Shown in pieces: positions 1 through 8,673 of a stretch of DNA of 64,000 bases (the stretch's first letter is position 1; each line of letters begins with the position of its first letter). The notes below the pieces were generated by a model. That model ran no database searches, had not been told where the DNA came from, and saw only the letters and a program-made list of their open reading frames with translations. Source of the DNA: Candidatus Peribacteria bacterium RIFOXYB1_FULL_54_35 (GTDB lineage: Bacteria; Patescibacteriota; Gracilibacteria; Peribacterales; Peribacteraceae); assembly GCA_001787755.1 (NCBI GenBank), contig MFYJ01000012.1, positions 62,001-126,000 of the forward strand, given 5' to 3'. Position numbers and translations under genes: made by a program.

Positions 1-1
1 A

Positions 2-3000
2 CGTGTGCTCGCGCGGGAGGGTGCAAGCGTGGACGACGTTCTCCGTGCCGGTGGTTCCGTTGGTGATGCACTGGGTGCCGGTAGTCTCGATGACGTGTGC
101 AGAGCGCTGAACGGGATGGACGACGCTGCGGCCACGAAGCACGTCGCGGATCTTCTGAGGGCAGACTACAACGCGCAGCGTCTGGTGGATGCCGGAGTCG
201 ATCTCCGGCGGGTGGTACGTGCACTCGGGGAATTTGGCGATGATCTGCGCGGTTTTCACATCAAGTCTCTCCTCGATGGCAAAAAGTGCACACTCAAGCA
301 ACTCGTGGAGGCTGGTGCTCAGGTTGCCGATATCATCAGAGTGCCGGGGGCGTCTCTCGATGAACTCATGGAGGCGGTGATGCACATCGATGATGTTGCA
401 GTGAGGCAAGCCCGCATAGCCGAACTCCTCGCTTCCGGAGGGGATACTATTCCTTCGCGTTTGCTGAGTGCTGGGGTACAGGCAGATGATCTGCTCCGGG
501 CAGGTGCACGTCCGGCACTGGTGGTGGATGCAGTGCTCGGTATGGAAGACGATGCAATGCGCATGGCTGCCATGCGTGAAGTACTTGCCACCGAGCATGC
601 AGATGAGCTTGTAGGAGCTATCTCGCGTTCGGGGAAACCGCAGCTCGTTCGTGATGTACAGGCGGTTGTGGAAGGGGCTACAGATCTGAGTGACGATGTT
701 GCGCGTTCTGTGCGCTCACTCTCTGTTGAAACAGGGGAGACTGCAGGGCGTGCTGCGGCGAGGACAGGCAGCGTGCTGCCGGAAGGTGCGCGTGTGGCTG
801 CCGGCGCGGAGGGTCTTACGCATGCGGCTCCTGCGGTTGTGGCATCGGATGCTGCGGAATCTTCGGTGCGGCTCTACCGTCCGTCGGTTGCCGAGGAGGC
901 GCAGAGAGCGCTCCGTGAATCTATGGGTGCGACGGATTTCGAGGCGCTCATGCGGCACAAACCGTGCCGGGTTCTCCTGGAAGGAGAGCACGCGGATGAA
1001 GCCGCACGTTTCATCGCAGTGGGAATGGAGGAGGGGAGAGGTCTGGCCGGAGCCAAGAATGTTGCGCGCTACCTCCTGGCAATCGGCGATGATGTTCCGG
1101 CTGCACTGCGTGCGCCGGAAGTTGTTCGCATGGTTTCTTCCGGGAGCCATGGAAATGCTGCGGCCATAGGCCGATTCCTCGCCAACGGTGCACGTGCGGG
1201 AGGCGAAGTAACCGGTGGAGGATGTGTGAAAGCCATTGAACAGATGACCCGCTGGCAGAAGGCGGGCACGGGCATGCGCTCACTCTACTTCGTTGGTGCG
1301 GCGGCAGAGGTAGGTTTTCTTGGCTACGAAATTTACAACGCAACACAGGAGTATGCGAGTGAGACGAAGCAACTCGATGCATTGAAGGGGGAGCTCACTC
1401 GCATTGGCCTGAAGCCTTCCTCCGGTAATCCAAATGTGTACGAAGGATTTGGGGTGGAGGTATCCCTCGAGACACTCGACCCGACGAATTTTGAGGCAAG
1501 TCTCACTCGTGCAGGCATTGCAGCAGGGTCGCTTGCAACCACTATTCTTGCACCCAGCTTTGTACTGGGACCTGGTGGTCTTCTGGTTGCAGGAGTCGTG
1601 ATCACTGCTGTAATCGCAGTCGATACCATATGGAGTGCTGTAGAACAGCGTCGTCATCTGGAGTTTCTCTCCAGTGCGCCTGCCTGGTTACTTGCGATGC
1701 TTGGTACAGAGAGCACCATTGGCCAGACAGCCTACGATACCGTGCGCGAGTACAACGGAGTGATCATGTCTGATATTGTTCCAACCACATTCACGGAGGG
1801 TGCTCTCGCCATCAATCCTCTTACTGCAGGGTTGAGTCCTTTCCTACGCGAGAATCGGGAGGGGAGGAAAGAGCAGGCCCGCGAGAACGTCATGCTTGGC
1901 CACATGTACCGGCGATTTGCCCAGTACTACGATACATACCTTCCAGAGCTGCCGAATACACAGGATGGGCCGCGATCTCTCTTTGATCCTCAGAGTGAGT
2001 TCATGAAACCGGGCGGGGACTTTGAGCGCATAGTGCGGCCGTACCTCATTCTGAGATTGCATGCCGAAACCAAGGGAGAGGGTGTTGCGTTCGCCACGAC
2101 GCAGCATTTGGATCTTTCTGAGCGGGAAGGGGGATTTGCTTCCTGGCTGGCGGGTGCAGGGTTTCCTGCGGTGTCGAAGTATGAATTTGATGATGCGTTG
2201 GAAGAGGCGATGATGCTCGAAGTCTGGCACAGGCGCGAGAAGCTGCACTGGGCGCGTATAGATCATATTGCAAAGAAAGTGGAAGAGGAGAAGCAGCGCC
2301 TTGTCGGTATCAAAGAGATGTCAGCGGAGAGTCGTGAGGCTCGTATCACGCTGTACAGGGAAGCACTGGAGGAAGCGTACGAAGATGAAATTCAGTACGA
2401 CCCGGCCGGCCGCTACATCTTCAATGTCCATCCGAAGAATATTCCTCGGCGTTCAGATGGCCTCACGTGGGCGGAAGCTGTGGTGCAAGAACGCACCAAG
2501 TGGGCCAGCAGAGTGCAGTCAGGTCTCTCTGCCGGTGAGGCTGCTCATGGGTTCAGTCTTCCGTGGGTGAAGAATGGAGAAGCAATGGATGTTGCGGAAT
2601 TTGCCCGGGAACATGTGCGTCCGAAGCAGCTGGAGAGCGTGCGGTTGCGTGTCGAGAAGAATTCTCCTCCGAAGGGGGAGCCATTCTCCTTCCAGGAGCT
2701 GGAAGCCATGGGACAGCCGGCAGATCTGAATGAAAAGTGGGATGCAGAGCAGTTCCGGCAGCGCTTCACTGCTGCGATCGCTCCCCTCGAGAGGGTGAGC
2801 AATGTGTTCACGAGGCAGATGAAAACGGATGCGCAACTCAAGGAGGCAGTGCAGACGAATGCAGATGCCATGGATTTCTACCTGCAGTTCACCGAGCATG
2901 AATCGTACTACCGGGATTACCTCAGCCACTGGCGTGGTGTTTCTGTTTCTCTCCCCCTCCGGGTGTCACGTGAGTTTGTATCACTCCTCAGGGATTGGCG

Positions 3001-3787
3001 GAGGAAGGGGTGTCCCAAGCTTGTTCCCACAGAGGAGGAGTTCAGGCAGATACAGAGCTACGCGCGCAACCGCAATCTTTCTGTTCCTGCCGAGGGCCAA
3101 TTACCGTTAGTACGTAGGTCCGGTGGCATGTTCGGGACCGGAGCAGAGAGGCAGGGTAGCGGTCCTGTTCTCCGTCTGCCCGGTATGGATCTCCCGGGAT
3201 ACGATCCTGGTCGGGAGGGAGTGCTACTCTGCTCGTACGGAGGGTATGCGTACCTGAGGAAAAGGCCGCAGGAGGAGCAACTCTTTGGCGGAGATGCATT
3301 CCTTCTACTGGATCCAAGAGAGAGAATACTCCGTTCGCTGAGAATCGGTACTCCTGCTGGCTCGTCTCCTTACGGGGACAGGCTGAGAATGTTCTCTCCT
3401 CTGCCCTCGCGGACGAGAGATGAACATGACCGCTCTCTGCATCAGTTGTATTCCCAGATGAATGGGAAGTACCTCGATGCCACAGGGAATGCTGTTCCCA
3501 TCCTTGCGTTGCAGGGTCGTGATGATCTTGTGGCGTTGACGCCGCAGGAAGCAGGGATGCTGTTTCAGCGGCTGAACCCTGGATTCAATCCGGATATGCC
3601 TTTTGTGCTGCCGCGCAGGGGGGAAGCTCCTGTGCCATCTGCTCTCATACCAAAGTATCTCCCGTTGCAGCAGTACCTTCTCCAGTCGCGCCTCTTTATC
3701 ATCCACGATCCGCAGCCGCAGCAGCCGTCGCTTCCTCTGGATCTCTCCGGTACCTCCATTCGTCTCCCGCTGCCCTCCGCGAACTAG
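2..3787 (+). CDS. Giant uncharacterised helical-repeat membrane protein, 5' end cut
   Basis: The reading frame is open at the left edge of the window, so the true start lies outside; about 1,260 codons are visible. The first roughly 210 residues are imperfect helical repeats that recur about every 55-60 residues and carry variants of LVDAGVD, LVEAGAQ, LLSAGVQ and LLRAGAR. Two hydrophobic stretches follow near residues 425-447 and 505-545, the second rich in Gly, Ala and Val like a membrane hairpin. The remaining 700 residues are charged and end in a Pro/Leu-rich tail. I recognise no enzyme family. The repeats suggest a scaffold or binding role, but that is only inference. The next gene has its own promoter-like box right after this stop. 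Confidence 0.75.
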   Translation, partial: RVLAREGASVDDVLRAGGSVGDALGAGSLDDVCRALNGMDDAAATKHVADLLRADYNAQRLVDAGVDLRRVVRALGEFGDDLRGFHIKSLLDGKKCTLKQLVEAGAQVADIIRVPGASLDELMEAVMHIDDVAVRQARIAELLASGGDTIPSRLLSAGVQADDLLRAGARPALVVDAVLGMEDDAMRMAAMREVLATEHADELVGAISRSGKPQLVRDVQAVVEGATDLSDDVARSVRSLSVETGETAGRAAARTGSVLPEGARVAAGAEGLTHAAPAVVASDAAESSVRLYRPSVAEEAQRALRESMGATDFEALMRHKPCRVLLEGEHADEAARFIAVGMEEGRGLAGAKNVARYLLAIGDDVPAALRAPEVVRMVSSGSHGNAAAIGRFLANGARAGGEVTGGGCVKAIEQMTRWQKAGTGMRSLYFVGAAAEVGFLGYEIYNATQEYASETKQLDALKGELTRIGLKPSSGNPNVYEGFGVEVSLETLDPTNFEASLTRAGIAAGSLATTILAPSFVLGPGGLLVAGVVITAVIAVDTIWSAVEQRRHLEFLSSAPAWLLAMLGTESTIGQTAYDTVREYNGVIMSDIVPTTFTEGALAINPLTAGLSPFLRENREGRKEQARENVMLGHMYRRFAQYYDTYLPELPNTQDGPRSLFDPQSEFMKPGGDFERIVRPYLILRLHAETKGEGVAFATTQHLDLSEREGGFASWLAGAGFPAVSKYEFDDALEEAMMLEVWHRREKLHWARIDHIAKKVEEEKQRLVGIKEMSAESREARITLYREALEEAYEDEIQYDPAGRYIFNVHPKNIPRRSDGLTWAEAVVQERTKWASRVQSGLSAGEAAHGFSLPWVKNGEAMDVAEFAREHVRPKQLESVRLRVEKNSPPKGEPFSFQELEAMGQPADLNEKWDAEQFRQRFTAAIAPLERVSNVFTRQMKTDAQLKEAVQTNADAMDFYLQFTEHESYYRDYLSHWRGVSVSLPLRVSREFVSLLRDWRRKGCPKLVPTEEEFRQIQSYARNRNLSVPAEGQLPLVRRSGGMFGTGAERQGSGPVLRLPGMDLPGYDPGREGVLLCSYGGYAYLRKRPQEEQLFGGDAFLLLDPRERILRSLRIGTPAGSSPYGDRLRMFSPLPSRTRDEHDRSLHQLYSQMNGKYLDATGNAVPILALQGRDDLVALTPQEAGMLFQRLNPGFNPDMPFVLPRRGEAPVPSALIPKYLPLQQYLLQSRLFIIHDPQPQQPSLPLDLSGTSIRLPLPSAN

Positions 3788-3815
3788 GTGTTCGCGCCCG
3801 TTTCCTGCTTTGGGG

Positions 3816-3830
3816 TAAACTGAGTGTGTG
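3816..3830 (+). promoter_or_regulatory. Leaderless-type promoter, TAAACT-N6-GTG
   Basis: TAAACT at 3816-3821 is followed by exactly six bases and then GTG at 3828. This is the spacing seen before many unit-leading genes of this window and predicts an mRNA starting on the start codon itself. Here the codon belongs to a broken duplicate of the next gene's 5' end. Confidence 0.5.
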
Positions 3831-3911
3831 TCTCTCTCTTTTGCCCGTCTCTCCACGTACCGTACCTGCCCCCGCTCTTCGACGGGCTCAGGGCTCCGGC
3901 TAGTTTTGTGA
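3828..3911 (+). pseudogene. Remnant start of a second RecB-like nuclease gene
   Basis: The frame beginning GTG at 3828 encodes VSLSFARLSTYRTCPR and then runs into unrelated codons and a TGA at 3909. Those 16 residues match the start of the intact nuclease gene (MSLSFSRLSAYRTCPR, from 3915), 87 bp downstream. The first part of the two copies differs mostly at synonymous positions, whereas 17 bp (3858-3874 and 3945-3961) are identical. This looks like the start of a paralogue left after recombination or deletion, not a recent slip duplication. Confidence 0.55.
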
Positions 3912-3914
3912 TAT

Positions 3915-4703
3915 ATGTCTCTCAGCTTCTCCCGGTTATCGGCATACCGTACCTGCCCCCGGCAGTTCGAGTATGAGTACATCAAAAAGCTCCCGCGCCA
4001 GATTCGTGCAGGAGAGAGCTTTGGTTCGAGCGTGCACAATACACTCAAGAAGTGGGGAGAGAGAGAAATAGCAGTAAGCGGAAAGCGGCAAGCGGGGATC
4101 GATCAGCTACGGCTCTTTACACAGGAGGATTCTGCCCATCACCTGCCTCTTGCCGTTGAAACACTGCTGGAGTTCTGGCACTCCTCTTTTATAGTGGAAG
4201 GATATGGAACACGGGTGGAAGCAGATATGGCAAGGCTCCGCGGCGAGGAGATCATGCAGTATTTCTTCGATTGGTGGCAGCAGCGGGAGCATGATGTTCT
4301 CTTCGTGGAGAAAGGGTTCTCGCTCGCAGTCGATGGCCAGAAAATCACCGGTCGTTTAGATCGTGTGGAGAAGGTGGAGGGGGGACTCAAAATCATCGAT
4401 TACAAGACATCGGCGGTGCGCAGCCAGAATCAGGCAGATGCTGATCTGCAGCTCTCGGTGTATGCATTGGCTTGCGAGCAGTCGCTGAAGCAGCCGTGCA
4501 GCGAACTCTCGTTCCTCTTCCTCTCGGAGGAGGGAGTGACGGAGGTTGTGACTGCACGCACTGCTGGCCAGTTACAGGATGCCGCAAAGCAGATTCGCCT
4601 CCTTGAAGAGTGCATCACCTCCGGAGATTTCCGTCCCACGCCCGGTCGTGAGGTGTGCCGATGCTGTCCGTACAGCAACGTGTGTGATGTCGCTGCTGTG
4701 TAA
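3915..4703 (+). CDS. PD-(D/E)XK nuclease with Fe-S cluster, RecB/AddB C-terminal family
   Basis: This 262-residue protein is a stand-alone nuclease of the RecB/AddB C-terminal (Cas4-like) family, expected to act in DNA end processing or repair. Visible catalytic residues are H41 in GSSVH, D149 in GRLD, and D162 and K164 in IIDYKTS. A four-cysteine iron-sulfur site is formed by C14 (TCPRQFEY) and C248, C251 and C257 at the C-terminus, the usual split arrangement. No helicase domain is attached and no AddA or RecB partner is in the window. There is no Shine-Dalgarno site; TAGTTT lies 8 bases before the ATG. A broken copy of the same 5' end sits just upstream. Confidence 0.85.
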   Translation: MSLSFSRLSAYRTCPRQFEYEYIKKLPRQIRAGESFGSSVHNTLKKWGEREIAVSGKRQAGIDQLRLFTQEDSAHHLPLAVETLLEFWHSSFIVEGYGTRVEADMARLRGEEIMQYFFDWWQQREHDVLFVEKGFSLAVDGQKITGRLDRVEKVEGGLKIIDYKTSAVRSQNQADADLQLSVYALACEQSLKQPCSELSFLFLSEEGVTEVVTARTAGQLQDAAKQIRLLEECITSGDFRPTPGREVCRCCPYSNVCDVAAV

Positions 4704-4778
4704 CGTTACTCGTTTGCTCGTTCTCTCGTTTCCTCGTTGTTTTCAGAACGAGCAACGAGAGAACGAGTGAACGAGCAA
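4702..4778. repeat. Short-word inverted repeat (CTCGTT words)
   Basis: Left arm 4702-4736 is built from repeats of CTCGTT and GCTCGTT; right arm 4745-4778 is its imperfect reverse complement (GAACGAG, CAACGAG words). The arm starts inside the nuclease stop codon. It could act as a transcript-end hairpin. The same words recur at 24306-24386 and near 59550. Confidence 0.7.
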
Positions 4779-4825
4779 CGAAAGCTGCTACCTCTGCAAT
4801 GGGTATTACCGGTATGCTATGTACC

Positions 4826-5308
4826 ATGCAGCTTCTCCGTGACTACCTCTTTCTCATTCCTCTGGCGGTTCTCGTTCTCAATGAAATGATGAAGGTCCTC
4901 ATTGGGGGGGTGATGCGGGGGGACCACTGGCACCAGAATCTCTTCAGTCCCGGGGGAATGCCAAGTACCCACTCCGCGTTCGTGACGTCTCTCCTCATTA
5001 TTGTCTGGAGGAAGATCGGCATCGAGTCTACGGAGTTTGCCATCGCGTTCTGCTTTGCATGTTTCGTGTGGTACGACGCCGTGGTCACGCGGCAGGTACT
5101 CGAGGAGCAGAGCAAGCTCCTCAACCGCATGCAGCACTTCAAGAGATTTGCCGAAGACATTGGCCACTCGGCGCTGGAGGTGGCTGCAGGCATCTTGTTT
5201 GGAGCTGTCGTCACTGCCGTGGGTATCTGGCTGAGTGGCCAGGGATTCGGCTGTGACTTCCTCCAGCCGATTTCATGGCTTGTTGGCAATTGTGAAACGC
5301 CGTTGTAG
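4826..5308 (+). CDS. Divergent PAP2 family (DUF212) membrane protein
   Basis: A 160-residue protein with about four hydrophobic segments. It carries GGMPSTHSA near residues 40-50, the signature of the divergent PAP2 (acid phosphatase/VanZ-related) family, and a later VWYDA segment typical of the same family. The family is presumed to act on membrane phospholipid or undecaprenyl-type phosphates, but its substrate is not established. I chose ATG 4826 because TATGCT lies 7 bases upstream, fitting a leaderless mRNA, and because upstream codons (from 4799) add an unlikely N-terminus. Confidence 0.75.
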   Translation: MQLLRDYLFLIPLAVLVLNEMMKVLIGGVMRGDHWHQNLFSPGGMPSTHSAFVTSLLIIVWRKIGIESTEFAIAFCFACFVWYDAVVTRQVLEEQSKLLNRMQHFKRFAEDIGHSALEVAAGILFGAVVTAVGIWLSGQGFGCDFLQPISWLVGNCETPL

Positions 5309-5311
5309 TGA

Positions 5312-5382
5312 CAGAAATCAGAAGGCAGAAGGCAGTGGCCGGCGAAACAGCACTGCCTACTGACTTCTGTCTACTGCTTTCT
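5312..5382. repeat. Short-word inverted repeat (CAGAAGG words)
   Basis: The left arm (5312-5336, words CAGAAGG and GGCAGTG) pairs imperfectly with the right arm (5351-5382, words CACTGCC, ACTTCTG and CTACTGC). It fills the whole gap between the PAP2 gene and proS. The proS -10 box begins 6 bases after it. Confidence 0.6.
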
Positions 5383-5387
5383 CATAC

Positions 5388-5402
5388 TATACTGCTCCTA
5401 TG
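5388..5402 (+). promoter_or_regulatory. Leaderless promoter of proS, TATACT-N6-ATG
   Basis: TATACT at 5388-5393, six bases, then ATG at 5400. A weak -35 (TTCTGT, 5365-5370) lies 17 bases upstream. The spacing puts transcription start on the A of the start codon. Confidence 0.6.
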
Positions 5403-7130
5403 TTCCTCTCACAGATCTTCGCTAAGACTTCCAAGGAATCCTCTTCCGAAGTGAGCAGCGTGAATGCCGATCTGCTCGAGCGTGGAGGGTTCATCCACAA
5501 GACTATGGCGGGGGTGTACTCCTACCTGCCTTTGGGAGTGCGTGTGCTCCACAGGATCGAGAATATTCTGCGTGAAGAGATGGATAAGATTGGTACAGAG
5601 GTTTTCTTACCGGCACTCGCACCCGTGGAGAACTGGCGGAAGACCGGGCGCTTCGATACGGTGAACGTGCTTTTCCAGGCTATCCCCGCCAATCCGTTCT
5701 CTGCCAGGCACAACGATGCGCAGTATGTGCTTGGCTCTACGCACGAGGAGATCATTACACCACTGGTGCAGCATTTCTGCTCCAGTTACCAGGATTTCCC
5801 CTGCGCTGCATACCAGATTCAGACGAAATTCCGGAACGAACCCCGCCCGAAGTCCGGCGTTCTCCGCGGGAGGGAGTTCCGCATGAAAGATCTCTACAGC
5901 TTCCATACGTCCGAGGAAGACATGCTGGAGTACTTCTTCCACAAGGCCATTCCTGCGTACCAGGCGTTCTTCAGCCGTATTGGGTTGGGGGAGATCACCG
6001 ACATCGTCCTCGCATCCGGTGGCGACTTTAGCAAGGAGTATTCGCGTGAGTTCCAGACGCGGTGCCCCACAGGGGAAGATCACATCTTCCAGATCCCGGG
6101 TACGGACACCCGCTACAACCGGGAAGTTGCTCCCAGTAAGGCGAAACGGTGGGAGAATGCATCGGAGAAAGAACTCCCGAGGCAGGATGTATCCGGGAAG
6201 GGGATTATTGGAGTCGACGAGCTCGCCAAGTACCTGAAGATCGAGGTGGAGAGGACAACCAAGACACTGCTTTTTGAAACGGAGAACGGCAAGGTTGTTG
6301 CTGCCGCCGTACGTGGAGATTACGATGTCAACGAGGCAAAACTCCGCGCGGTGCTCGGGTGCAAGGCGCTTGCCCTTGCTCCGGCAGCAGTGGTGAAGGA
6401 AGTGACTGGTGCGGAGGTCGGCTATGCGGGGCCCATCGGGCTTCCAGAGAATGTCCGGGTTGTTTGGGATGAGTCCACTGCCGGTCGCAGGAATTTTGAG
6501 TGTGGCGCAAACAAGACCGGCGAGCACTCCGTCAATGTGAACTTCGGGAGGGATATTCCGGAACCGAAGGAGTTTTTTGACATCAAGGTTGCGCGGGAAG
6601 GGGACGCCGATCCGAAGACAGAAAAAGAGTATACGGTCTACCGCGGCTCGGAGGTGGGCAATGTCTTCACGCTCTACACGAAGTTCAGTGACAGTTTCGG
6701 TTTCAAGTTCATGGATAAGGACGGGAAGGAGAAGCCGGTCTACATGGGGTGCTACGGCATTGGCACCACGCGCGTGCTGGGTGTGCTCGCCGAGGTGTTC
6801 CATGACGAGCATGGTGTCCTGTGGCCGGAGAATGTTGCGCCCGCGCGCGTGCACATCATTCCACTCGCGAAGAAAGAGAGTGATGCTCCCTATAAAGAAG
6901 CTCTTTCCCTGTACAAAAAACTGCAGAAGCAGGGAGTGGATTGCCTCTTTGAAGACCGAATCAACCGCTCTGTCGGTTCCCGCATGGCGGATGCCGATCT
7001 CATCGGAGTGCCAACGAGAGTTGTGGTGTCCGAGAAGACGCTTGCAGACAAGGGTCTTGAGGTGAAAGACCGGCGGACGGGAGAAATACAGATGCTCTCG
7101 GTGGCTGCGTTCCTGAAGAGGTTTGCGTAG
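5400..7130 (+). CDS. proS: Prolyl-tRNA synthetase, bacterial type
   Basis: This class II aminoacyl-tRNA synthetase charges tRNA-Pro with proline in the cytoplasm. It is 576 residues long, close to the bacterial ProS norm. The N-terminal catalytic half contains the motif 2 region TKFRNEPRP followed by REFRMKDLYSFH. A central insertion of about 170 residues (roughly 225-400) corresponds to the YbaK-like editing domain, with the GPIGLP signature and a later FECGAN segment. Motif 3 is YMGCYGIGTTR, and a C-terminal anticodon-binding domain follows. The gene stands alone between two short-word inverted repeats and appears to be leaderless. Confidence 0.97.
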   Translation: MFLSQIFAKTSKESSSEVSSVNADLLERGGFIHKTMAGVYSYLPLGVRVLHRIENILREEMDKIGTEVFLPALAPVENWRKTGRFDTVNVLFQAIPANPFSARHNDAQYVLGSTHEEIITPLVQHFCSSYQDFPCAAYQIQTKFRNEPRPKSGVLRGREFRMKDLYSFHTSEEDMLEYFFHKAIPAYQAFFSRIGLGEITDIVLASGGDFSKEYSREFQTRCPTGEDHIFQIPGTDTRYNREVAPSKAKRWENASEKELPRQDVSGKGIIGVDELAKYLKIEVERTTKTLLFETENGKVVAAAVRGDYDVNEAKLRAVLGCKALALAPAAVVKEVTGAEVGYAGPIGLPENVRVVWDESTAGRRNFECGANKTGEHSVNVNFGRDIPEPKEFFDIKVAREGDADPKTEKEYTVYRGSEVGNVFTLYTKFSDSFGFKFMDKDGKEKPVYMGCYGIGTTRVLGVLAEVFHDEHGVLWPENVAPARVHIIPLAKKESDAPYKEALSLYKKLQKQGVDCLFEDRINRSVGSRMADADLIGVPTRVVVSEKTLADKGLEVKDRRTGEIQMLSVAAFLKRFA

Positions 7131-7147
7131 TCCTTATCAGTTTGTAG

Positions 7148-7213
7148 TTTGTAGGTTGTAGCTTTTCGGTTTCTTGCTTCTCTCCTTGGGATTTCCTACA
7201 AGCTACAACCTAA
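7148..7213. repeat. Short-word inverted repeat after proS
   Basis: GTAGGTTGTAGCTTTT (about 7151-7166) pairs with AAGCTACAACCTAA (7200-7213). It lies between the convergent ends of proS and the gene on the minus strand and could serve both as a bidirectional transcript end. Confidence 0.55.
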
Positions 7214-8062
7214 GCTCTGGTGCACCAGTTGCCCGCAAAGTGTCTCCACTTGTTCAAAGTATCTTTCGCGCAGTGCGAACAGATCGCGCATTCTCCGTTC
7301 GGCAGTATCCCTCTCCTCCACTTTGGCGAGCCGGTGAAGATCCTGTCCTGTGTAGAAGGAAGTAAGCCGTGGGAATCCCCCCGGCTGGCAGAGTTCCTGC
7401 ACGGAGTCTCCTGGATCACAGCAGAGGGCGAGCAACTGCGATACATCTCCTGCTGTTTCTATCTTGCGTTCCGCTGTGACTGCGCTTCTGGCTGCTGCAG
7501 TGTCTCTAAGGCAGAGACTCTCGACCGTTTCAACTCTGGATTCGTGTTCCGCTTCGTTCTTTGCGTCTTGTCTCAAGGCGGGCAGTATTTTGTTGGTTGC
7601 GAGTATTTCCCCATGCACGGCGTGTCCATCGGTGCAGGTGTTTGTGGTCCGAAGAAGTTTGATGCGCTCAAAGTACCGGTGCCTGAGATCCGTGAGCAAC
7701 TGCGCGAGGCGCAAGGTTGCTGCGATTTCCTGTTCACTGAGGGTGGCCCTGAGATCCTCTGCGACGGCTTGTGTTCCTCTCACAGAGAGCCTGGATGGAA
7801 TGCAAAGTTGTTCCTGCTGCGCTTCTGGAGAACAGGTGGCTGCCAGGAGCGCGAGCGTATCCCCGGCGACAATGCTCCGTGAATGCATCGCCGCAATCTG
7901 TTCTATTCGCAGGGGATGGCAGAGGTTCCAGCCGCAGCAGCAGATTTCCTGCCAGAGGTTTTCTCCGAGCAGGAGTTCCTGCACCCTTTGCTCATCAGCT
8001 TCGTCTGCACGGAGTGCATCGAAGAATTCTTCTCCTGCAGCTCTGTCTTTGTCGGGAGCCAT
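7196..8062 (-). CDS. Uncharacterised soluble protein
   Basis: A 288-residue frame rich in Leu, Glu, Arg and Ala that looks largely helical, with Cys residues near its N-terminus (ICCCGWNLC). I do not recognise a family. The start at 8062 (MAPDKDRA) is chosen because the protein becomes regularly charged from there; a longer start at 8134 is possible. Overlapping plus-strand frames exist, but their composition (Ser/Cys/Arg-rich) looks like a shadow, so I favour this strand. It is divergent from the YtxH-like gene at 8182 and convergent with proS. Confidence 0.45.
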   Translation of the reverse strand: MAPDKDRAAGEEFFDALRADEADEQRVQELLLGENLWQEICCCGWNLCHPLRIEQIAAMHSRSIVAGDTLALLAATCSPEAQQEQLCIPSRLSVRGTQAVAEDLRATLSEQEIAATLRLAQLLTDLRHRYFERIKLLRTTNTCTDGHAVHGEILATNKILPALRQDAKNEAEHESRVETVESLCLRDTAAARSAVTAERKIETAGDVSQLLALCCDPGDSVQELCQPGGFPRLTSFYTGQDLHRLAKVEERDTAERRMRDLFALRERYFEQVETLCGQLVHQSLGCSL

Positions 8063-8181
8063 ACAAGTGGTAGTGGAGAGAAGGAAGGTACCTTGCTCCA
8101 AAGCGGAAAGATGAGCAAGTGTTCCTCCTCGCATTTTTGCAGGAAAGTTCGTACACTTCCTCTCACTTTCCTCTTGTTTCT

Positions 8182-8571
8182 ATGAAGAAAATCTCTCTCC
8201 TCTTAAGTACGCTTGGCGGTGCCATGGGTGGGTATCTCCTCAGTAATAAGAAACTCCGGGAAGAACTCATGAAGGCGAAGGATGCAGAGACGGCAGCAAA
8301 GACCCTCGGGAAACACCTGCAGCGGGATGGCAAGAAAATTGCGGGACAGGTGCGTGAGTTTGTGGGAAGTGAGGATGTACAGCTCAATATTGCGAAAGCG
8401 AAGCAGTTTGCGAAGACGAAGGCGGATGAGGCGAGAAGGGAACTTTCCCAGCTCGTTGCTTGTGGGAAGAACAAGGCGAAAACTCAAGTAAAGAAGACAG
8501 CAGCGCAGGCAAAGAGGGCTGCAGCAAAGACTGCGCGGCGTGTGAAAGCCAAAACGCGCAAGCTGTCGTAG
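8182..8571 (+). CDS. YtxH-like protein with histone-H1-like lysine-rich tail
   Basis: A 129-residue protein. Residues 1-22 form an N-terminal hydrophobic segment with a Gly-rich stretch (STLGGAMGGYLLS) followed by a coiled, charged region, the pattern of YtxH/gas-vesicle-associated small membrane proteins. The last 35 residues are Lys/Ala/Arg-rich (KKTAAQAKRAAAKTARR), like histone H1-type or DNA-binding tails. The role is unknown; membrane tethering of nucleic acid is a possible inference. The start at 8182 follows a pyrimidine-rich leader with no Shine-Dalgarno site. Confidence 0.65.
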   Translation: MKKISLLLSTLGGAMGGYLLSNKKLREELMKAKDAETAAKTLGKHLQRDGKKIAGQVREFVGSEDVQLNIAKAKQFAKTKADEARRELSQLVACGKNKAKTQVKKTAAQAKRAAAKTARRVKAKTRKLS

Positions 8572-8673
8572 TTTTGTGTACAAAAGGTGTACTCAAACAC
8601 AGTTTTCTGGTTGCTTCGTGGCAGAAGCTGTCTTACGATGCAGTTGTATTTAACATATTTTCCTCTCTTTGCA

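Noticed and set aside
3909-3911. TGA recoded as glycine, joining the stranded start to the nuclease gene
   Set aside because: Many genes in the window end in TGA at family-typical positions and none needs TGA read-through, so the standard code applies.
5607-6854. Long open frame opposite proS (415 codons)
   Set aside because: It is fully antisense to prolyl-tRNA synthetase, with no family resemblance.
7220-8114. Plus-strand genes overlapping the minus-strand gene at 7196-8062
   Set aside because: Their products are Ser/Cys/Arg-rich without domain-like periodicity; the minus strand gives a more protein-like sequence. Confidence in that choice is only moderate.
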